Part shown: piece by piece, positions 13,701 to 25,399 of the stretch
Numbering within the stretch: position 1 is the stretch's first letter
How the letters are laid out: the number at the start of each line of letters is the position of its first letter
From: Aphidius gifuensis
Taxonomy: Eukaryota; Arthropoda; Insecta; Hymenoptera; Braconidae
Reading direction: 5' to 3'
Length of the DNA: 64,000 bases
Assembly (NCBI RefSeq): GCF_014905175.1
Contig: NC_057792.1
Location: 7,564,001 to 7,628,000, forward strand
The notes under the pieces: model-generated
The model's database searches: none
What the model saw: only the letters and a program-made list of their open reading frames with translations
What the model was told of the DNA's origin: nothing
Translations under genes and position numbers: made by a program

Positions 13701-16700
13701 ATTATTTTTACACGCTCAACTATAACTGTATATTTTTCTCATTTCTTATATATATCTTCCATGAAATATATTTTTATTTTTATTATTAAATTTTACCAAG
13801 TGGTTTTTACAGTCGATGAGAGATTGAAATGATATTAGACACGTGAATTTAATGTTAAAAAAAAAAGAAAAAAATTATTTATAAATTATAAAAAAAAAAA
13901 GTGAGATGATGGAAGTGAGGAAGAGAGTGGAAATTTTATAATTTCGAGGTCGCTTGTTTGAGAGTCAAACGACAATGACTCACCACTGGAATCAAGCTGG
14001 AACAATTCCACGTTTTAATCCGACCGAGACGATTGTACTTTACAGGCTTTCCCTCGATCATTATTATCTATTTATTGTTTATTCAATTAATCAATATTGA
14101 AAAATTATATTTTTCTATAGCTTAATTAATTTATTCAATACTGTTGTTTCATTTTTGTTTAATGTTTCATTGATTGATGATAATTTTACGATAACAATTA
14201 TATTTATTACAGTAAAAAAAAAAAAAAAAAATACTGTTAATAAATTTCATGATAGTCATGTACAACAGCTGACGTTAGTATTAATAAAAAAAATATTTTT
14301 ACAACTTTAAGTAAAGAAACATAAACCTGAAGAAACATCTATTAAACTGATGAGCAAAATTTATCATGTACTTTTTTTTTCATGACTGAAATTAATACTT
14401 GAAAAAAAAAAATACAACAACAAATTTTATATAAATTTTTTTTCTTTCTTTTATTGTAATTATAATAATTATTGGGATTATATTTATCATATATTATTTT
14501 AATTATTTAAATTTTTATGCTCTCAATCTGCCAACTATAAATAGATTATCATATTTTTTTTATATATAAAATATTGTGGTAAATTTAAAAAATTTTTTTA
14601 GCTTAACATTTCTCAGTTAAACTGAAAGAAAAAATAACATAAATAAATAACGAGAAAAAAAAATGGCAGAACGGATCGATGAGAAGTATTTCATCTTGCT
14701 GAAAATAAAAATCTCAATTCATATCGTGAGAATTCTTTTTTTCTTTTTATCGTAATACAAATTATTATCATTTTTATAATCATAGTTTTTTTTTTTTACA
14801 CACATGAATTACTGTAACATTATGATGACATTTTATTGTTATTTGTTTTTGTTATTGTTTGTTACTATATGATTATTTATTTTTTGATTTAAATATTGAA
14901 ATTTAAAAAAAATTAAAAATAATATTCACTATTTCGAATAAGTGACTTACGAAGCGAAACGGTCGTTCCTTTTGCCGCTTCAGCAGCCTCTTCTTCAACA
15001 GACAACGGAACCGTTGATGCATTTTGCCGTCTTGTGCCGATTGTTAACCGGTGCACAGGTAAACGTTCAACAAATATATTAAAAAATTATTATTCTTCAT
15101 CTGAACTATTTTTTTTTTACTTGACTCTTAAAAATATCATGAGATATTAATTTATTTTTGTTTGTAAAATATTTAAATCATAATTTGCTGGATTTTTGTA
15201 TTTAAAAATGAGCTAAATTCTTAAAAAATATAAAATTATTTATTTAGTATACAATGCAGATGATAAAAAAAAAAAAAAACTATCGTAAGTTTTTCTTTTA
15301 ATTATTAATTATTATGTCATAATTTACTGAAATAATAATATAAAATTACAAAAAATAGTGACAAAATCATCGATGCGATATGATCCAAAAATAAAGAAAA
15401 AAAAAATACATATATTAATATTAATATTGCAATTCAAAGTATCAATTACACAAAAACAAAAATAATCAAAAAAAATAATAAAAAAATAATGATAAATAAA
15501 TTTAAAAAAAACGAAAAATTCCTGACACACTGCAGTCAGTCATGATCATGATATGAACCTACACTCGTGTACACTCTTGTAAAAGGTAGAACAAAAAAAA
15601 AACGGGGGTGGTGTATGAAGCATGGAATGAGTCATGTAGCGGTATCAGTAACTTTATTGGTGAATTGCTGGCAACAGCACCAGCACCAGCTAAGCCGGCA
15701 ACTAAGCCGGCCAGTTGATCGCGAAGTCTCGCCACACCCGCGTCTTATCACTCTCCGCTGAATAAAGTTTTAAATCTTCAACAAAGTGTGTTATTTAAAT
15801 TGTGCTGTAGGTATTAAAAAACAAAAATAAATAACAACAAATGTGTGATACATAATAATTTATATTGTTTTTTTTTTTATTGTTAAGTTATTGTGAAAAT
15901 AATTTACTGGATTATATTGATTTAATTATTTTATTTATATATATATAGTAATAAGTATGATATTTTAATTTTTACTTATTTAAAATCCACCTGGTTGTAT
16001 CAAAAAATTTTCACTTTTTTTATTCTATTAATTTATATAATTTATATTGCATTTTTTTTATTTTTCATTTACTCGAAATTCATTTGGATTTATCAAAAAA
16101 TACTTTTCATCTTTTTTTCTAAACTATTTGGTTTATTTTGTTTTAAATTATTATTTCATATTGCATTTTTTTTCTTTTCGGGTATCGATTGACAAAGTTG
16201 AGTATCATTTGAAAAAAAAAAATTACTATGGCAGGGGAGAGATAGCAGGAAGAGGATATGCTATTTGGGTTTCGATTAAGTCACCGACCCTGCCGACATT
16301 TGATATATTTAATATGACAGCTGGCACGCAACAAAAATATCACATTTATATTTGTTACATTTTAAAAAAATTACATAAAATATTATCTATTTCAATGAAA
16401 AATTTAAACTTTTAAAACAATAATAAATAAATAATAATTTTAAAAAAACAAAACTTAAATATTTATCATTTTAAATTAATAAAATTCATAAAATTTTATA
16501 GGTATACATAAATAAGAAAATTTATTTATTATCAAAATTAAATTTTAAAAATAAATATTTAGTTTTAAAATAACATCAACAATAACAAGTTGATGAAAAA
16601 TATAATATCTATTTTTATTTTATCGAAATATAGTTAATCACTCGTTTCATATGTGAAAAATAAATTTGATAAAATTATTATAATTATAAAAATGTAAATA

Positions 16701-19700
16701 TTTTTATTTTTTAAATATTATGTTATCGATGTTTTTTGTGGGTTGGTAGGAGAAATTTTTTTTCGTAATTTTATACAATATTTCCTTGTAATTTGAGTAT
16801 GTCTATCTACCGTGTGTTTCATTCGAGACTTTTCTCATCATGCTTCTCGAGCTTCTTTAATATCCCTCAATTGTTTTCTACTTTTATTAAAAAATATTTA
16901 AAAAAACATGTTATTCATATTCACACACACTCTACACAAATAACAAAAAAAAAAAGAACTTATGACGTCTCATTAAATCAAACAAAAAAACAAAATTAGA
17001 AAAATAATATTATATAAATATTATAGAACAATCTTGTTATCAACTCAATTAAAAACATATTTTATTTATCGATAATTAAAAAAAAATTATGAAATATAAA
17101 TAAAAAAATAAATGCCAAAGTTGTTCCACTTGAATCAACTTACAATAAAAATCTCATGAACACCATAAAACATAAAAATTAGTGATGACTCATCGATCTG
17201 GCAAGTTGGGGTAAAATTCATTGTAATGGTTTTCAATTCATTTGTAAGGTCGTGTTATTATCGACTTGGGTAAAATAGAATGACTCAGCATACCCCTTAA
17301 AAAATAATAATAATAAAATAAAAAGATAATATATAATTAAAAATATAACAATAATAAAAAGAGAAACTAAAATTTTTTATTTTACAATAATTATTGTTTA
17401 TTAATTTTATTAATGTAATATATTATTTATTTATTTATTTATTTATTTTAATTTTTGTTTCAGACGACCTCGAACTCATAAGTCGACGTTTAGTAGATTA
17501 TTCAAAAAAACAAGGCTCATCCGACAATATAACTGTTATTATAATATTTTTAACACCACCTTGTGAAATAATAAAAAGATCATACCATTGTCCGCAAATA
17601 GCTGACATTAAACAACAATTTAATATGGAACAAGATAATAAATATGTATCAACAACAAATGGACAATATGATATGAATACTGATACTATGAAAAATACAA
17701 AAATTCATGATAATGGTGATAATTATGATATTGAAGGTGTTGATAAAAAAATTAATGGTAAACATGATAATAATGGATTAAAAAATTATATTGTTGATGA
17801 TGATGATGATGATGATAATGATGATGATGATGATGATTTTGGGCCAGAGACAAATGTTGATGCTGTTGATGATGCATGTGAAATATCATCAAGTAATATT
17901 AATAAAGTATTATTTCCTGATAATGATTTAATAAAACAACAAAAATCTAGTGATGTTGAAATTGATGATAAATTGGAGATCGATGATAACAGTGAGTTAA
18001 TTTATTTATTTATATTAATTATTTATTTATTTATTTTCTTGTTTTTTTTTACTGTTTCATTTTCTTTATTGCGAATTATTTCAATCTTTAAAATAATCAT
18101 TTTTTTATAAATTTGATATAAACTTTCAAAGAACTTTTTTATTAATCATTTTTTTTTTGCTAAAGAATGAGAATAATTGTGATGTATATATATAATAATA
18201 TTGAGCAAAATATATCCTGGTAAACTGGTGTTTTATAAAGTAGGCTTTCACCAGGTGAAAAAAAAGAAGTTGAAGTGTTAGTGGCGTCCAACCGTGCCAG
18301 TCAGTGAACTTGCCGCACTGATTGTCCTCGCAAACGAACAGACCAAATTTAATATTTTTTTTCTCTATATATAATGTTGCAAAATTATTTTGCCACTGTT
18401 TTAAACAACTTTGATGACGTTTAAATCTTAAATTTACTGATGCATCCAATGCGAGAAAAAAAAATAATAAAACTAAACATTTCTTTTTTTTTTTTTTTTT
18501 ACATGGATTTTAATTAGTCATTAATCATTTAATTATCTTGTTCAACAATGTGCTACAAATCTTTTTAAAAGCTGCATTATAATTTCGATTTTATTTTCTG
18601 TAAAATTTTTTTTTTTTTTACTATAGTATCTTGTATTTTTTTTTAATGAGTTATTTTTTTAAATTACAGTCTCTTTTTTTTTCTTTCTTTCTTTTTTAAA
18701 CAAAATAATATTAAATTTTTAATAAAATTAAATTATTTTCTAATCAAATATTAGTTTGTTTATTTTAAAACAATAATATATTGTTTATAAAATTAATTTT
18801 TCATCTTTTATAAATTAACAAATTTAAAAACTCGCGGGTAAATCCGCCATATTGCATAAAATTAAATGTTGATTGGTCAACGCCCTTGATCCAATCACAG
18901 CGACATCTTTGACGGTGGGGATAAACCATGACGAACCAGGCAAGTTGTATGTCTACAATCTACATATGCTAGTTCTGCCAGTTGCAGGATATATTTGTGC
19001 ATTTTCATTGCGTCTTTTGTGCGCGTTTTTTTTTTTTTTTATACATGATACTGCGTGCAAAAAATAATAATAATAAAAGAATTAAGTATCTACAATTATT
19101 CTAGTTATACTATTTTAACAAAAGTTCAGTTGTTTATTATAAAAAAACTGTGGATGTGTTTTAAATAACAATAATAAAACTACTGGAATTTTTTTTTTAT
19201 TTTGCGTTGGAAAAATATAAGAAAAAAAAACCTTAAGAAGCCGGTTGAAATAGAGAGAGAGAGAAAAAACAAAAAAAGAAACGACGAAGTTAAATTTTTT
19301 TTTTTGTGTATGGTGCATGTAGGAGCATAAACAAGCAATATAATATTATTCACCAGGTATGTTTTTTAAATGAACTCAATGGCCGACAGTTAAATATTAT
19401 TTAAAAAAAATTTATATCAATATTAAAACACTAAAAAAATAATGCCGGCCGGTTATTTTTTGGTATTTTAAAATTCATCATCGGGCGTGTTCTATCATGT
19501 TTTTCTCAGAATAATCATCATAGATAAGTAAATTTTTTGTCCCTTTTTTTTAACCTTCAAAGATGTCATCAACAATAATTATCTTAAATTTTTTTTCTAT
19601 TCATCCGTTTGGATATTTCGATAATGCGTTTAGAATACTATTTGTTAATAATCTACTCGAAAAAAAAAAACAAAAAAAAAATAGTTTCATAATAACCTTT

Positions 19701-22700
19701 GAATTATAAATAATTGAGTTTTTTTATTTTTTATAAATAATATAAACTAATTAAACTAATATTATTATTGTCGGTATTATTAGCTTGAAGAAAATAATTT
19801 TTTTTTCGATTAAATATTTAACAATAAATATTTATTAACAGAATAATCGTACTTGTTCACAATCTGACAGACGATTTGATATCTTTGTTATTATTATTTA
19901 TATACCTATCGTTGAGTATATATTTTCTTAGTCTTATTTATGTGCAAATGTGCATACATTGTTATGACAAATTTTTTATTTTTTTCGCCCACTTCCTGTA
20001 ACACTTGGTGCAAGGCCAATAATTATAATAATCAAATAATAAAATTATTATCTGTGTTAAATTAGTTATTTTTAATTTTCTTACAAAATATTAATCAAGG
20101 CCAATTAAATGAAAAAAAATTTCAAGTATTTTTTTTTTTTTTAATTAGATATGGAAAAAAAAGACACTGTTTTTGTGTAAATGTTTGACCTGAAATAATG
20201 ATAGATATATTCATAAAAAAAAAGCAATAATTGGTTTAAAAAAAATGACTCCATTGAAAAATAAATTTGTGTGTCAGTTATTTTTTTAAAACATTTATAT
20301 TGTTGACTAATTAAAAAAACAAATTGTCACGGAAACAGTTGCTGTTTTTTTTTTTTTCTTTTGATAATAGGAAAAAAATTATAAGTATAATACAAGAAAC
20401 AGTGAATGAATACAATAAACAAACGACTATTGTCGACTATCAATAAAACATTAAAGAAAAAAAAAAAAAAACCTTTTGCATGTTGCTATTAAAAGATTGT
20501 GATTGAATAAATCTATTTTTAGCTTGATGTTTATGAAATTTGATAATTTTATAATGTTAAATAAAAAATTATATATTTAACAAAAGTTCAATGACCATAT
20601 TTTAGATTTTAACTTGATAATTAAATTTAATCCAATTTTTTTTAAAATGAATATTTGAGTAATAAATAAATAAAAAGCTAAAATAATTAATTAAAATTAA
20701 TATATTTAATATTTATCAATAATAATTTGTAATTAAAATAGAAAATATATATATTTTTTTTTTTTTGTTTTAATGAGACTATGAAAATAGAGACAGATAA
20801 ACCTTGGAATTAAATGAGTCAGATACAGAATCGTTGAGTGTAAAATTAACTTGTAGCTGGCAAAAATAAAAAAATAAAATGTTGAGACGACAGAAGGCAT
20901 CTTGTGACAGTGACAAGGGGCCATCGTACCTCTAAACATACCAAAAATTAAAATAAGGAAAATTTTAAAATGTCTAACACAGTCATGCCAAAAATGAGCA
21001 TCAATTTAATTTCAAAGTAAACAAAAAAATAAATAAATAAACCCTAGGTTATTTAAATTTTTCACATAATAAAAAATTAAATTATTTAATTTTCAACAAC
21101 TCAATTAAATTTTTTTATTCATCAAAATTAATTTATTTCTTTGCTTTCATCTCGCAATGTATTTGTTAGTTTATTTCGAATTTTTTTTTATTGGATTTCT
21201 CTCTCATAGTAACACGTTGCTCATGCGCATTTACAACGATGATACTTAAAATGTGTTATTCTATGTATACTTACCTCAAAATGTACCACTCGTTAGTACC
21301 AAGTGCCCAACATTCATCAGTCCTTTTACTTTATCATCATGAAAAGAAAAAAAAAGTCGAAAAAATTCTCTTTAGTTACTTTGTATGTCTGATTTTAATT
21401 GCATGATTTTTTTTTTTCTCCTTTCAATAATGAAAACAACATCATGTGGGTATTAACTTTAGCCATTTTGAGAAATTAAACTGGTCTGTCTCGCGTGGGG
21501 TGTACAACGTGTTATTATTTTTTTTTGCACTTTATTTTTATTTATTTTTTTTTATAATAATTTTATATAACCCACGCGTTATATACCTTTTTTTTCCACT
21601 GACAAATTCATCTCTCGATGAAGGTCTACTAAAAAAAAAAATTCAATTGCAATAAATTTTAATTAAAATGTAAAATAATTTAAAAATATTTCAAGGGTAA
21701 ATATTTTTTAATTATATATCAAGTCTTTAACTGAAATAAATTTGTTTATTTTTATTTTTTTTCTATTAATAGAGCCAAAAGAAAAGAATGAAGCTGTAGG
21801 TGATGCTGATAATGTAGTTGAAAGTGAAGATTCAGACGACGAATGGAATTATTATCGTGCTGATACAAGTAACAATAAAAAAGTTGAATTATCATCATCA
21901 ACAAAATCAGTAGAATTAAATATTGATAACAATTCAGATATTGAAAAATTAAAAATTGATGTTGATAAAAAAATTGATGATACTGTTACTGATGATAATT
22001 TGAGTGAAAAAATTGATTTCAAAAAAGAAATTGAACAACAAATTGAAGAAAAAGAAGCTGTCAGTTCTAGTATTGATAACAGCAGCAGCAGTAGCGATAA
22101 TAGCAGTAGCAGTGAAGACGAGTGTGATAAAGAAAATTTGCCTCCAGTTAAGCTTGCTGAAAATAATACAAACGTATGTATATAATTTATTTGTATTAAA
22201 TTTATCTTTAAAAAAAAAATAATAATTATTATATTTTTATTAACAGGTATCTCATCAGCTTGAAGAAAGTCTTGATCAAATACCCGAGACTTTTAATTTA
22301 ACTCAACAAGAATCTGAAGACATGGAATTTCAATTAAATCCAAACGCAGCTGAATTTATACCAGTATCACCAGTACCATCAGTACCATCAGTACCAATGC
22401 TTCCAATTCATCATAATGATGTACCAATAACTGGTTCACCAGTATCACCAGGATCACCAGTACAAATGCTTCCAGCTCATCTTCGTGATGCTCCAATATC
22501 TGGATCACCTCTTAAACCAACAGCAATTATGGATGACATACGTTTACCATCACCAGAAGAATTTAATAATGAAGCAAGTCATCGTCCTGGTGAAATTGAT
22601 GAAAAATCATTAAGTAATTTAAGTACACCAACAAATGGTAATGAATCACCAAATTTATCATCATATAAAAATCTTGATAAACAAAAATTGTTATTTGATC

Positions 22701-25399
22701 TTGATGAATCAGAAGTATCATCAACACGTGCTGAATTTGGTGATGAATCAACAGCAAGTTATTTAACAACTAATGATTTACAAAAAACAGGTGTATTTGA
22801 TGGTAGTTTTACATCAAGTTTTATTAGTAATCATGAAATTGATCCAATGATGATGTCATTTGGTCCTGGTGATTTTAATCCACTTACTAAAACAGTTGAT
22901 TTAAATGCTGTACATGATTTAGATGATACTGATTTAATTGGTGAAAGTGATACATCAAGAAATGGTAATGGTAACTATCGTGATAAAGATGATGATGATG
23001 ATGATGATGATGATAGTGATAGTGTTAATCATCCTGAACTTACAAATTTAAGATCACCAGATATTGATCATTATAAAAATACACAAACGTTTCCTGTTGA
23101 TGAAACAGATATTATGTTTAATAGATCAATACCAGTTTGTAATCTTAATCGTGAGGAGTATACAGTTACTGATGATATAAGTAATCAAGTTGCAGCAATG
23201 AATTTAGCAAATTCACAACAATCATCAAATATTTTTTACAATAAAAATGATGATAATGATGATAATAATGATGTTGTTAATGTTGATGTTGAGGAAAAAA
23301 ATAATGATAATAAAATTGAAGAAAAACATTATGATAATGATGATTTCATGATGTCTTGTGATGCATCTAAAAATATTGAAAATAATGCTGATATGATTGA
23401 ACAAGTTGATCTCATGTCTTCAAATAATGAAAATGAATTGCAACATGAACAAATGGATCTTATGTCTTCTAATAATGATGATAATTTTAATGAAAATATT
23501 ATAAATTCACAGGAGACTCTTATGACACCTGAAAAAGTTGTCAATCATGAAAAATCATTTGGATTCGAAAGTAATGCTGATTTATTAGCTGATGAACCTG
23601 TTAATAGTTCGATTGATACACCAGTTGATTTAAAAACCATTGATGATGAAAAATTGGAAATTAAAACTGAAGAAATTAATACAATTCATAAAGTTGAAGA
23701 AGAAAATATATTTAAAGTATCTGAAAAAATACCAGATATAGTTTCAAACACACCAGAAATAGTTGAAAAAGAAACTCAAATATTTGAAAATATAGTAGTT
23801 TTAGAAGAACAAAAAAATCAAATAATTGAAAATGAAACTCAAATAATTGAAAATATACCAAGTTTAGAAGAACAAAAGAATCAAATGATTGAAAATAAAA
23901 CAATTGTAGAAGAAAAATTATCAGAAATAATTGAAAATGGTTCTACAATGGAAGAAGAAAAATGTCCAGTTATTAAAAATACACCTGTAGAAGAAAAAAT
24001 ACTTGAAAATGTTGAATTACCACAAACTAATGATGAAACATCATCTAAAATTGTTGAAAATATTATTGAAAAAATTCCAGTTGATAATTTGCTGGCAAAT
24101 ATCACTGAAGAAAAAACAGTAATGAAATTATCTGAATCACTTCAAGAATTTACAGGTCTTGAAAATGAATTTATACCATCTGATAAAGAACAAACTCAGC
24201 TTCCAATTGAAAATATTGATGAAAAATCAAAAGATAATGAAACAACACTTCCAACTAAAGAAAATGATAAAATTATAGATATAAAAAATAATGAAAAACC
24301 AATTAAAAAAACAAGTGCATCATCATCATCAGCAGCAGTAAAAGTTGAACCTAAAGCAAAATCAGTAAATGCAGTTAAATTACCAGCAAGTAAAACTACA
24401 CTTAAAGTAACTAAAACAGATGTTAAAACATCATTAAAAGCTTCACCAACTTCACCATCCAAAACAACAGTAACAGCAAAAACTTCTGGTACAGTTGGAG
24501 TTGCATCTAAAAAACCTATAACACGTCCAAAAACAGTTGATGCTTCATCAAAGACATTAACAGCTACTTCAGCTAAACCGTCAGTTGCAAAATTATCAAC
24601 AACTGCAATTAAATCACCAACAACAAAACCAGTTTCAACATCAACAACAACAACATTAAAATCAAAGACTTTAACATCTGCTCCACGGCCATCAACTTTA
24701 AGTACAAAAACTGCTGATAAAAAAGTTGCAACAACAAATGGTGATGCTACTAAAACTGGTACATTAAAACCAAAACCAGCATCAAGACCTCTAGTCAAGC
24801 CACCAACAGCAGCATCACGTCCAGCAACAGCGACGACAACAACAACAAAACCACGTGTTCCTTCAACTGTATCATCAACAAAACCATTAACAACAAAGTC
24901 AACTGATGTTAAAATTCAACGACCAAAAACAGCACCAACAACATTAGGTATTGCATCAAAAACAACTCGTGTATCAACACTAACAAAATCACCAGTTATT
25001 GATAAACAAATAAAAGAAACAGCAAATAAACAAATATCAAATCGTACATCAACAATGACTAAAACAACACGAACAACAACAACAACTGCATCAACATTAA
25101 CAGCAAGACGAACTACTGCTACTGCTACTGCTACTGTTAAAACGACAAGTGAAAAAAAAGCAGTAACAACTCGTATTAGTGCAAAAAGTGCAACAGCTGT
25201 TGCTAAAAATCAACAACAAAAAAAAGCTATTTCAAAAGTCATTACAAAAACTGAAATACAAAATGGTAATTGTGAAATTAAAGATGATAATAATGTCGTC
25301 ATTCAAGAGGCTATTGTCAATGAGGTAACTGAATTGAAAAAAGATCCTATCTCATTTCCGGATACGACTGATAATCAGTTACTCATCACTGCGGATTAA
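7746..25399 (+). CDS. PPM1E/F-like PP2C protein phosphatase with long C-terminal extension carrying a PAM2 motif, nine exons
   Basis: Mg2+/Mn2+-dependent Ser/Thr phosphatase. Exons: 7746-7915, 8652-8761, 8926-9329, 9433-9576, 10533-10626, 11695-11859, 17464-17991, 21773-22173, 22247-25399. All are GT-AG and every phase agrees, giving 1,722 aa. Catalytic motifs: RRTMEDRYV, FDGHAGQDAA, SGATAV, AWAGDSQAAL, NGHLGVSRAIGD, VACDGLWDVLD, GSSDNITVIIIF, so the metal-binding Asp residues are present. The N-terminus and spacing resemble PPM1E/PPM1F (POPX). The remainder is low-complexity: a poly-Asp tract from (GAT)n in exon 7, an acidic DSDDEW block in exon 8, and exon 9 starting with a PAM2 motif (residues about 700-711), then acidic Glu/Asn repeats, then a Lys/Thr/Ser/Pro-rich basic tail. 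The catalytic part is certain. That exons 8-9 belong to the same gene rests on phase continuity and the lack of an intervening start or stop; a separate downstream gene is the alternative. CFAP299 is nested antisense in intron 4. Confidence 0.85.
9642..10349 (-). CDS. CFAP299: CFAP299 (C4orf22) homologue nested antisense in a PP2C intron
   Basis: Single-exon ORF of 235 aa, close to the family length of about 233, lying wholly within intron 4 (9577-10532) of the phosphatase gene on the opposite strand. Family hallmarks from memory of the vertebrate protein: LTYEDYLESLITKTDYLYL, then IAELGYRSTGNTL, LLAMREYNNRLGIIST, IFIR, ISGYIDYTDRL, FNDFF, and near the C-terminus PYQQVVIYDHV, matching the family's VQVVIYDH ending. 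CFAP299 is associated with cilia/flagella and expressed in testis in mammals; in an insect it would be expected in sperm or sensory cilia (inference). Start ATG at 10349 is the first in frame. Being intronless suggests retroposition or simple intron loss. No promoter was identified. Confidence 0.85.
   Translation of the reverse strand: MSTKGTQIDDDKKLINFLTYEDYLESLITKTDYLYLKNTEICRRIAELGYRSTGNTLNKIDFEKRKNLAKNLLYPVWHKFKLYSDIKESFDNKLQILLAMREYNNRLGIISTIIFIRKYTKLMFNISGYIDYTDRLDKENFNDFFKNEKILSPKSSDLIYYHWKNKIIKINKNNNYDIIIDTDKGLVLKNLHDQQFIYLNTDYDPGIDTKKLIIKTDNTPYQQVVIYDHVVKGRS
11860..17463 (+). other. 5.6-kb intron 6 of the PP2C gene with GC-richer islands
   Basis: Mostly A/T homopolymers and TATA runs, punctuated by islands of balanced composition: about 13,925-14,050, 14,940-15,060, 15,540-15,765 and 16,225-16,330. 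The 14,940-15,060 island reads open in two plus frames, and on minus it ends in a consensus donor (CTTC|GTAAGT). The donor GTAAGT at 11,860 and the acceptor TTGTTTCAG at 17,463 define the intron. Enhancers, alternative or non-coding exons are possible; none is proven. Confidence 0.5.
17992..21772 (+). other. 3.8-kb intron 7 of the PP2C gene
   Basis: AT-rich intron between donor A|GTGAGT and acceptor TATTAATAG. A GC-richer island at about 18,830-19,035 includes GGTCAACGCCCTTGATCCAATCACAG. Small open frames occur by chance, including one on minus at 18,126-18,449; none has recognisable motifs. Confidence 0.5.
22328..22363 (+). other. PAM2 (PABP MLLE-binding) motif within PP2C exon 9
   Basis: Encodes FQLNPNAAEFIP, matching the PAM2 consensus x-x-L-N-x-x-A-x-x-F-x-P at every defined position, including the Leu and Phe that insert into MLLE pockets of poly(A)-binding protein. 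It lies in a disordered, Pro/Ser-rich context followed by two copies of a short repeat (MLPIHHNDVPITGSP / MLPAHLRDAPISGSP). Family knowledge: PAM2 occurs in PAIP1/2, ataxin-2, eRF3, TOB, PAN3 and others. Its presence on a PP2C phosphatase is not known to me. Confidence 0.8.

Noticed and set aside
14944..15057. Cassette exon of the PP2C gene between exons 6 and 7
   Set aside because: The only usable acceptor gives a length that is not a multiple of three and breaks the downstream phase; kept only as an unexplained island.
18126..18449. 107-codon ORF on minus in PP2C intron 7
   Set aside because: No domain, low-complexity ends, and no splice or promoter signals.
24196..24798. 200-codon ORF on minus opposite PP2C exon 9
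   Set aside because: Shadow of the Thr/Lys/Ala-rich coding strand; composition is the complement of that repeat-like region and no start or promoter context supports it.
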